Positions 1-5,432 of a stretch of 8,292 nt of DNA are shown here, in pieces. The DNA comes from Spartobacteria bacterium. GTDB taxonomy: Bacteria > Verrucomicrobiota > Verrucomicrobiae > Chthoniobacterales > UBA6821. The stretch's first letter is position 1, and every line of letters begins with the position of its first letter. The DNA lies in NCBI GenBank assembly GCA_003136515.1, contig PLEU01000003.1, forward strand, positions 1 to 8,292, given 5' to 3'. Both the position numbers and the translations under genes were made by a program. The notes below the pieces were generated by a model. The model had not been told where the DNA came from. It ran no database searches and worked only from the letters and a program-made list of their open reading frames with translations.

Positions 1-1085
1 ACGCCGTGATGCACCTCGTAGCGTTCCTTCAGACCGCGCAGGATGGCGATGGTGTCCTCAACGCTCGGCTCGTCCACCGTGACAGGCTGGAAGCGCCGCT
101 CGAGGGCCGCGTCCTTTTCGATGTACTTACGGTACTCATCAAGAGTTGTCGCCCCGATTGTGCGGAGTTCGCCGCGTGCAAGCTGGGGTTTGAGAAGATT
201 GGAGGCATCGACGGCACCCTCGGCGGCCCCGGCGCCGACAATGGTGTGAAGTTCATCAATGAAGAGTATGATTTCTCCCTCGGAAGAGGTGACTTCCTTG
301 AGAAAAGCCTTGAGCCTGTCCTCAAATTCCCCTCGAAACTTCGCCCCGGCGATCATCGATCCGAGATCCATGGCAATGAGCTTCTTGTTCTTCAGTGAGT
401 CCGGTACGTCCCCACTGACGATACGTCGTGCGAGCCCTTCGACGATGGCGGTCTTCCCGACACCCGGTTCACCGATGAGTACGGGGTTATTCTTGGTGCG
501 ACGTGAAAGCACCTGCATGGTGCGGCGGATCTCCTCATCGCGCCCGATGACTGGATCAATCTTACCCTTCCTCGCTAACTCGGTGAGATCGCGCCCGTAT
601 TTCTCAAGCGTCTGATATTTCCCCTCGGGATTCTGGTCAGTGACACGTTGGCTTCCGCGCACCTCCACTAGCGCCTTCATGAGGCCCTGATGGGTGACCC
701 CGTTTTCCTGAAGAAGCTTTCCCGCAGTGCTCTTTTCCTGACTCAGGGAAAGCAGATAATGCTCGGCGGAGAGAAATTCATCCTTGAGCTTCGCCATCTC
801 CTTCTCCGCAGCATCGATGGTTCTTCTGAGTTCGTTCCCGACAAAGGGTTGCGCCCCTCCATGCACTTTGGGAAGCGCCGCTGCTGCGGATTCCAGCTTC
901 GCGGTGAAGGGGGAGATGGTGACACCCATTTTCTCCAGAATCGGGCGGGCGAGTCCCTCGCTCTGCGCAAGGAGCGCAAGTAACATGTGCTCGTTGCCGA
1001 TCTCCTGCTGAGCAAGCCCTGAGGCGATCTCAATGGCACCGTTCAAGGCTTCCTGCATCTTTGCTGTGAATTTGTCGGGTCTCAT
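1..1085 (-). CDS. clpB: ATP-dependent disaggregase ClpB, N-terminal part (runs off the left edge)
   Basis: Hexameric AAA+ chaperone that, with DnaK/DnaJ/GrpE in well-studied bacteria, pulls polypeptides out of aggregates in the cytoplasm. I translated this open-ended frame by hand: about 361 codons from the ATG at 1085, of roughly 860 usual for the family. The N-terminal domain carries two Clp-N repeats (about residues 1-145, starting [14 protein letters not shown]). The first AAA+ domain follows, with Walker A GEPGVGKT at residues 205-212 (bases 450-473), Walker B ending in D277-E278 within LFIDELHT (bases near 243-266), pore loop GAKFRGEFE with F250, and an arginine pair in DAALERRFQ. Positions match E. 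coli ClpB within one residue. The middle domain and second ATPase ring lie outside the window. The start is 9 bases after the ftsZ stop with no Shine-Dalgarno sequence, so it is probably expressed in part by read-through from the division operon. The second ring is needed to exclude ClpA or ClpC, but the ERYEVHHG stretch at the edge fits ClpB. Confidence 0.95.
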   Translation of the reverse strand, partial: MRPDKFTAKMQEALNGAIEIASGLAQQEIGNEHMLLALLAQSEGLARPILEKMGVTISPFTAKLESAAAALPKVHGGAQPFVGNELRRTIDAAEKEMAKLKDEFLSAEHYLLSLSQEKSTAGKLLQENGVTHQGLMKALVEVRGSQRVTDQNPEGKYQTLEKYGRDLTELARKGKIDPVIGRDEEIRRTMQVLSRRTKNNPVLIGEPGVGKTAIVEGLARRIVSGDVPDSLKNKKLIAMDLGSMIAGAKFRGEFEDRLKAFLKEVTSSEGEIILFIDELHTIVGAGAAEGAVDASNLLKPQLARGELRTIGATTLDEYRKYIEKDAALERRFQPVTVDEPSVEDTIAILRGLKERYEVHHG

Positions 1086-1094
1086 GGGTGATGA

Positions 1095-2315
1095 TTAGTG
1101 TCTGGTGGGGGTGCCGATCTTAATTCCCTTACGAAGGAAGGTGGGTATGTCAAGATCCTCGCCCGCCACGATCGTTGGCTCGCTCTTGTCAAAGCGGCCT
1201 CGTTGGTAGTTCTCCAGGTCAAGAACGCCCTGAGTTTGCTTGGTGCCAACCTTGCTCGTTCTGGCAGATGGTTTGGGCGCCTGCCTGGGAGTCGTGGCGG
1301 CATTCGTCCCCTGCGCGGAAGATTCTCCGTGGGCTTGGGCTAGATGCGGGGTTGCCGAAGCAGCAACCTCACCTGCTTCAGATTGCCGGGCCAACTTCAC
1401 TGAAACACCCGAACTGGTGATTAGGGAAAGCTCCAGCGGCGCTCCGGCAGTTCCGGTGGCATGTACTCCTACCCTGACTTGGGAATTGTCTCCGGCGATG
1501 CGCTCGAGTTCTCCCACGGCACGCTGGACTTCGGCAAAGGAGAGATCCGAAGGGCCGCTCAGTAGGAGAAGAACCATTCTGGACTCTTTGAGGGCGGAAC
1601 CTTTGCCAGGGATGGAGAGGAGCGGACTTTTGAGCGCCTTCTCCAATGCCTCGTGCAGGCGGTTGCTTCCCTCCGCATGGCCATATCCGAAATGGGTTGC
1701 GGCTCCCGGGATTCCGAGGACGGAAGCCAGATCGCTGCGGGTAATCTTAACCGGTCCGGACGTGGAAAGCATCCCCTGCAATGCAAGGATCGAAGCCTGC
1801 AACATTCTATCTGCGGCACCGAATGCCTCTCCCACGGCTGCAGTCGAAGGCACTCCCCCCGAGAGTCGGTCATTATCGATAACTGCGACGGCATCGCAGA
1901 GATCGTGAAGTTTCCTGAGTGCGACAGTGGCCGACTCTCGGCGATGTCTTCCCTCAAAGGCAAAGGGCATCCCTACGCCTGCCAGCGTGACAACGCCGTT
2001 GGCCTTGGCCAAGGCGGCCAGGGCCGGTAGCAGAAAAGAGCCTATCTCCCCTCCGAGGCCACCGCAAAGAACGACGGAAGCGACTCCAGTCAGGGCACTC
2101 TTGAACTCCGTTTCGATGGCAAGGAAGCCCTCCCGTAGATCCTCCCCTGGAACATGGATCTTACGATCCACGACAGATGCAGCAAGCGACTCAGCGTCAT
2201 TATTAACCACCATCAATCCCTTCATCCCGGGACGCTCTAACGAAATACGGTCGAGCACGGTGACACCGGCATTTCCGATGCCTACAAGGAGTCGAAGCGG
2301 GGTGGTGGAACTCAT
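1095..2315 (-). CDS. ftsZ: Divergent tubulin-like cell-division protein FtsZ
   Basis: FtsZ is the cytoplasmic tubulin-like GTPase that forms the division ring. This 406-residue protein has family length and layout: a core (residues about 6-310), a low-complexity Ala/Thr/Ser/Gln linker (about 311-385), and a conserved C-terminal peptide DLDIPTFLRK (387-396), nearly the E. coli FtsA/ZipA-binding peptide. Core landmarks kept: NNDAESL (T2, 38-44), FEGRHR (120-125), DNDRL (147-151), AFGAAD with F165 and D169 on the guanine side, and SPLL (230-233). Key GTPase elements are degenerate. T1 reads GIGNAGVT instead of GVGGGGGN. The AGGNP motif of T3 is missing. T4 reads GGEIGSF instead of GGGTGTG. T7 reads VKITRSDL, so the usual NxDxxD becomes KxTxxD. 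Neighbouring regions align in frame, so this is not a sequencing frameshift. The start lies 10 bases after the ftsA stop without a Shine-Dalgarno sequence. Position after ftsQ-ftsA makes an FtsZ identity secure; normal GTPase activity is doubtful. Confidence 0.88.
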   Translation of the reverse strand: MSSTTPLRLLVGIGNAGVTVLDRISLERPGMKGLMVVNNDAESLAASVVDRKIHVPGEDLREGFLAIETEFKSALTGVASVVLCGGLGGEIGSFLLPALAALAKANGVVTLAGVGMPFAFEGRHRRESATVALRKLHDLCDAVAVIDNDRLSGGVPSTAAVGEAFGAADRMLQASILALQGMLSTSGPVKITRSDLASVLGIPGAATHFGYGHAEGSNRLHEALEKALKSPLLSIPGKGSALKESRMVLLLLSGPSDLSFAEVQRAVGELERIAGDNSQVRVGVHATGTAGAPLELSLITSSGVSVKLARQSEAGEVAASATPHLAQAHGESSAQGTNAATTPRQAPKPSARTSKVGTKQTQGVLDLENYQRGRFDKSEPTIVAGEDLDIPTFLRKGIKIGTPTRH

Positions 2316-2319
2316 GGGG

Positions 2320-2328
2320 TTATTATCA
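2320..2328 (-). other. Triple in-frame stop TGA-TAA-TAA at the end of ftsA
   Basis: The ftsA frame ends TGA TAA TAA, three consecutive in-frame stop codons. The ftsZ ATG follows after CCCC. This fills nearly the whole 10-base ftsA-ftsZ gap and should block read-through into ftsZ. Confidence 0.9.
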
Positions 2329-3549
2329 GCGTTTTTTGAAAATCCCGGTTAATCCCTGGGCCATTCTCTGCAGGAGACTCTCATCGGGAGCATTGGCGCT
2401 TACAGCCATCGCATACTTCGTTAGCCCGATTGCGGTGGAGAACTGAGGATTCTCAAAGGTCTGAGTAGCTCCTCCCACCTCTCTGGCACGGGTAAGCTGG
2501 ACAGGAAGGTCAAAGATATCCTCCGCGAGCGTCGCGATGTCACGCAGGCGTGCACACCCTCCTGTGATCATCACGCCCGATCCGAGCATCCCGAGAATTC
2601 CGTCCCCCGTGGATTCGATATCACTACGGATTAGTTCGAAAATTTCACGCACCCTGAGATGGATGATCGTGTCAAGCGCCCTTCGGTCAATCTCGCAGCC
2701 ATGAAAGCTGGGATCGTTCTTCAGAGTGATCACCCCCCCCTGGGAATACTGGGGATCGACGGCCGACCCCTCCTGTATCTTCAGGATCTCTGCCCGAGCT
2801 ATCGGAAGGCGAAGGCCGATGGAGATGTCGTTGGTTATGTGATCCCCTCCTAGCGCCAAAACACCGCTGTGCCGGACTGCGCCGTCAAGGTAGACGAGGT
2901 AATCCGTCGTGCCGCCACCCATGTCGATCACGAGTGCCCCGAGATCCTTCTGCTGCTGCGTCAGCACAACCAGCGCGCTTGCCAGTGAGCTGAGCACCAC
3001 ATCCTCGATTCCAAGTTTCAAGGACTCAATGCAGCGTAGGGTGTTCTGGATGCGGGTCTTGACCCCATGGATGATGTGAAAATCGGCTTCCAACCGGCTT
3101 CCAACCATATCAACAGGACTAAGAACGTTCTCGTTTCCATCCACATGGTAGCTCTGGATAATGGTGTGCAGGAAACTATTGGCGGCAGGCAGCGATACTT
3201 CCTTGGCATTGGTTTCCACTGTCTGGAGATCCTCTTCGATGATCACGTCCCGATCCTCGGGGAGTACGAAGGTACCCCGGTTATTGAAACTCCGTAGGTG
3301 TGATCCGGTGACGGCCACCCAGACATTACCGATCTCGACGTTGGTCTTGTCCTCGGCGTCGAGCAGGGCTTCGCGGACACATTCGCTCACGGTGGCAAGA
3401 TCGACGATCTCACCCTTCCGCACCCCGCGGGAGGGGGTCTCCCCGACCCCGAGGATGCTGATGGTGCCGTCGCTCCTTCCCTCGGCCACAATGACGCAGA
3501 TCTTCGTGGTGCCTATCTCAAGTCCGACATAGATCTGGTTGCTGGCCAT
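2326..3549 (-). CDS. ftsA: Cell-division protein FtsA, actin-like membrane anchor of FtsZ
   Basis: FtsA binds ATP, polymerises on the inner face of the cytoplasmic membrane and links the FtsZ C-terminal peptide to the membrane and later divisome proteins. The 407-residue length is typical. Visible in order: phosphate-1 motif GLEIGTTKICV (residues 9-19); the FtsA-specific 1C subdomain (about 85-165, including GSRLEADFHII); phosphate-2 motif VIDMGGGTTDYLVY (207-220); the adenosine-side motif GVMITGGCARLRDI (325-338); and a C-terminal amphipathic helix, LLQRMAQGLTGIFKKR (392-407), of the membrane-targeting type. Unlike its partner FtsZ, nothing in the nucleotide site looks degraded. The start is 24 bases after the ftsQ stop, with no Shine-Dalgarno sequence in the gap. 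The reading frame ends in three consecutive stop codons and contains a run of eight G on the coding strand at codons 270-273. MreB or DnaK are excluded by the 1C domain and C-terminal helix. Confidence 0.96.
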   Translation of the reverse strand: MASNQIYVGLEIGTTKICVIVAEGRSDGTISILGVGETPSRGVRKGEIVDLATVSECVREALLDAEDKTNVEIGNVWVAVTGSHLRSFNNRGTFVLPEDRDVIIEEDLQTVETNAKEVSLPAANSFLHTIIQSYHVDGNENVLSPVDMVGSRLEADFHIIHGVKTRIQNTLRCIESLKLGIEDVVLSSLASALVVLTQQQKDLGALVIDMGGGTTDYLVYLDGAVRHSGVLALGGDHITNDISIGLRLPIARAEILKIQEGSAVDPQYSQGGVITLKNDPSFHGCEIDRRALDTIIHLRVREIFELIRSDIESTGDGILGMLGSGVMITGGCARLRDIATLAEDIFDLPVQLTRAREVGGATQTFENPQFSTAIGLTKYAMAVSANAPDESLLQRMAQGLTGIFKKR

Positions 3550-3573
3550 CGTGGGAGTTTTTGTGGAAGGGGG

Positions 3574-4521
3574 TTAGCGGTGGGTGTCTTTTTTGACAGT
3601 TGTAACCGGGACGATTTTGGAGGTCGGCGTTTCCGGTGTCAGCACGAAGGTCACGGGAGTATTCCGCACGAGCATGAGGTTGGCCGTGTCTATCTGGCGT
3701 CCGACTTCCTGAGAGTTGACCAGGAGTTTTCTCAGACGCTCCATCTGACCAGGCAGGTCATCATTGCCAAAGGTATATCGGGCATTAGAGGCATCCGTCA
3801 CAACCGCCGCATATTCCTTGGAGACATCAATAGAACGGATTTTGAAATTCACCTCCGGAATTCCAGAGAGAGCATCTTGAAGCGCGATCGCGTAGTTCAG
3901 ACGTTCATCTTCCAGACGGCTGCCGGGCTTCGCATCAGCAGGATCAAACCCCTTGAGCACGGGGAGATTGAGAAACTCGGGATCGAGCCGAGCCGGCTGC
4001 ATCAGGACACCATCGTGGTCGCAGAGCAGGCTCTTGCCGCCGATAAAGGACTCTGCGGCATCGCCGGTTCCAGCTATGAGAAAAACTGGGATGCGGCGCT
4101 CCAATGTAACCTTGATCGTGTCGGGCCATACCCTCTCCAGCGACGCAGTACGGACTTCCGGCAGTGCCTCCAGCCTCTGCTGCGCCTGCCAGATGGGAAG
4201 TAGGAATATATTTTTTCCGTTCTCTAGCCCCGTCAGGTTCACAAGCTCTTCCTGCGTCATCACTCCGTCCAGTTGGGCGTCAAGATGATGCAGTGAATAC
4301 TCGGGATTACGGAGAAAGAATTTTTCAACGACAAAAGCTGCGCTGGCAACAAGCAGGGTCAAGACAAGAAAAGATGCGAAGATTCTCCAGATGATCCCGT
4401 TTGCCTTCTCACGGCGCTGTCGCTTCAGGCTTGCCGTGCGGACATTGAGTTCGAGGAGGTGATGACGTGCCGAGGAAGCCCCCCCTTTGCGGTGGTTTCC
4501 AGTGGAGCGTCGGGTCGTCAT
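3574..4521 (-). CDS. ftsQ: Cell-division protein FtsQ (single-pass membrane protein with POTRA domain)
   Basis: FtsQ is a bitopic inner-membrane protein that links early and late divisome proteins, usually with FtsB and FtsL. The 315-residue product has a long basic cytoplasmic tail (1-42, rich in Arg and Lys), one transmembrane helix (about 43-65, IIWRIFASFLVLTLLVAS), and then an extracytoplasmic POTRA domain (about 75-146). That domain contains the family pattern LPEVRTASLERVWPDTIKV (119-137) followed by ERRIPV. The beta domain runs to about 290, with a short polar C-terminal tail. Sequence similarity in this family is low, so the call rests on topology, the POTRA signature and its position between ddl and ftsA. 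The start overlaps the ddl stop in an ATGA; the next in-frame Met is far downstream (M88) and would lose the membrane segment. No Shine-Dalgarno sequence precedes it, which fits translational coupling to ddl. Confidence 0.93.
   Translation of the reverse strand: MTTRRSTGNHRKGGASSARHHLLELNVRTASLKRQRREKANGIIWRIFASFLVLTLLVASAAFVVEKFFLRNPEYSLHHLDAQLDGVMTQEELVNLTGLENGKNIFLLPIWQAQQRLEALPEVRTASLERVWPDTIKVTLERRIPVFLIAGTGDAAESFIGGKSLLCDHDGVLMQPARLDPEFLNLPVLKGFDPADAKPGSRLEDERLNYAIALQDALSGIPEVNFKIRSIDVSKEYAAVVTDASNARYTFGNDDLPGQMERLRKLLVNSQEVGRQIDTANLMLVRNTPVTFVLTPETPTSKIVPVTTVKKDTHR
4518..4521 (-). other. ATGA stop/start overlap ddl - ftsQ
   Basis: The ddl TGA overlaps the ftsQ ATG. The coding-strand bases before it (CCCTGACTTCCCGCGC) hold no Shine-Dalgarno motif, again pointing to coupling. 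Confidence 0.88.
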
Positions 4522-5432
4522 GCGCGGGAAGTCAGGGAAAGTGAGGCGATCTTAATGCAAAGTCCGACAAAATCGAGCCCTGAAGCAGCGGCGGCCTTGG
4601 GGAGTAAACTTGTTTCCGTCATTCCAGGAATGGTGTTGATCTCAAGCACGGTCGGGCCTTCCAACCCGAGGAGGACATCGACCCGGCTGTAGACCTTCAG
4701 ACCCAGAGCCCGTTTGGCGGCAAGGGCAACGGCTTGGACGGCTTCCGTCTGTATCTCACTGAGAGGAGCAGGCACCAGATACTCGGTCGCACCCTTGGTG
4801 TATTTGTTAGTGTAATCGTAGAAGCCTTCATGCGGGCGGATTTCCACGACAGGGAGAGCAGCTTCACCGAGGATGCCCACTGTCAGTTCCCGCCCGCCGA
4901 CCAGCTCCTCGACAAGAACCTCATTTCCAAACTTCAGGCAATCCGCCAGCGCGGCGCCAATCATCTCCTCCGAATGGATCAGATGCACGCCGACACTCGA
5001 TCCCTGGCATGGGGCCTTTATCACAATCGGCAACGGAATCGATGGTAACTCCCCGGCACGTAGAATCTCCCAGCGGGGTGTAGGCACACCGGCTTTTTCA
5101 AGTGCCTGCTTGGTCAGGATCTTGTCGAAAGCAATGCGGCTTTCTTCACTACCCTCGCCGGTACAGGGAATCCCGCGCTGCTCCAGAATCTTCTGCAATC
5201 CGCCGTCTTCCCCGAAGGTTCCGTGAATCATATTGAAGACAAGTTCCGTCTCCTTCTCCAAGTCAAACTCGGTGCCCATGAGTTCGACTTCCTGAACGAT
5301 GGCGCCCGCAGACCTCAAGGCATTGGCCACGGATGCGCCGGATCGGAGGGAAACCTCACGCTCGGAACCGGGCCCACCTTTCAGGACGGCAAGGTGACGG
5401 TTACGGGGATCAAAGGAAGCCGATTCTTTCAT
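4518..5432 (-). CDS. ddl: D-alanine--D-alanine ligase
   Basis: A cytoplasmic ATP-grasp enzyme that joins two D-alanines; MurF adds the dipeptide to the peptidoglycan precursor. At 304 residues it is close to E. coli DdlB. Conserved features: the D-Ala site motif GGPGSEREVSL with E24 (19-29), HGTFGEDG (70-77), the ATP-grasp loop GSSVGV (144-149), YDYTNKY with K210 and Y211 (205-211), SRVDV with R250 and D252, and the metal-binding LEINTIPGMT with E264 and N266 (263-272). The Tyr at position 211 matches the Tyr of D-Ala-D-Ala ligases, as opposed to the D-lactate ligases of vancomycin resistance, so a normal D-Ala-D-Ala terminus is expected. Its start overlaps the stop of murC/murB and its stop overlaps the ftsQ start, each by 4 bases. 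All catalytic residues I can place are present. Confidence 0.97.
   Translation of the reverse strand: MKESASFDPRNRHLAVLKGGPGSEREVSLRSGASVANALRSAGAIVQEVELMGTEFDLEKETELVFNMIHGTFGEDGGLQKILEQRGIPCTGEGSEESRIAFDKILTKQALEKAGVPTPRWEILRAGELPSIPLPIVIKAPCQGSSVGVHLIHSEEMIGAALADCLKFGNEVLVEELVGGRELTVGILGEAALPVVEIRPHEGFYDYTNKYTKGATEYLVPAPLSEIQTEAVQAVALAAKRALGLKVYSRVDVLLGLEGPTVLEINTIPGMTETSLLPKAAAASGLDFVGLCIKIASLSLTSRA
5429..5432 (-). other. ATGA stop/start overlap murC/murB - ddl
   Basis: The stop TGA of the fusion gene overlaps the ddl ATG. Upstream there is only a weak purine stretch (GTGAGAA), so ddl translation probably depends on coupling. Confidence 0.88.

Noticed and set aside
336..338. Phe instead of Tyr in the ClpB first-ring pore loop (F250)
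   Set aside because: An aromatic residue is what the loop needs, so Phe is a conservative change and not evidence of altered function.
1148..1153. A perfect TTGACA (coding strand) about 60 bases before clpB, as a possible -35 box
   Set aside because: No good TATAAT-like hexamer sits at 15-19 bases; the bases are codons of the conserved FtsZ DLDIP peptide, which explain them.
1240..1908. A 222-codon plus-strand open frame opposite ftsZ
   Set aside because: It lies wholly inside ftsZ on the opposite strand, shows no recognisable domain, and has Ser/Pro/Arg-rich composition typical of an antisense shadow.
1095..2315. The possibility that ftsZ is a pseudogene or frameshifted
   Set aside because: The frame is open throughout, conserved segments occur in order on both sides of each degenerate loop, and the C-terminal FtsA-binding peptide is intact.
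3087..3109. An 11-base tandem direct repeat (CGGCTTCCAAC twice) in ftsA
   Set aside because: It encodes the conserved FtsA segment GSRLEAD, and 11 bases is not a multiple of three, so a duplication would have broken the frame. It is a chance repeat.
3580..4203. A 207-codon plus-strand open frame opposite ftsQ
   Set aside because: It overlaps ftsQ entirely, shows no known motif and no clear ribosome-binding site; ftsQ explains the region fully.
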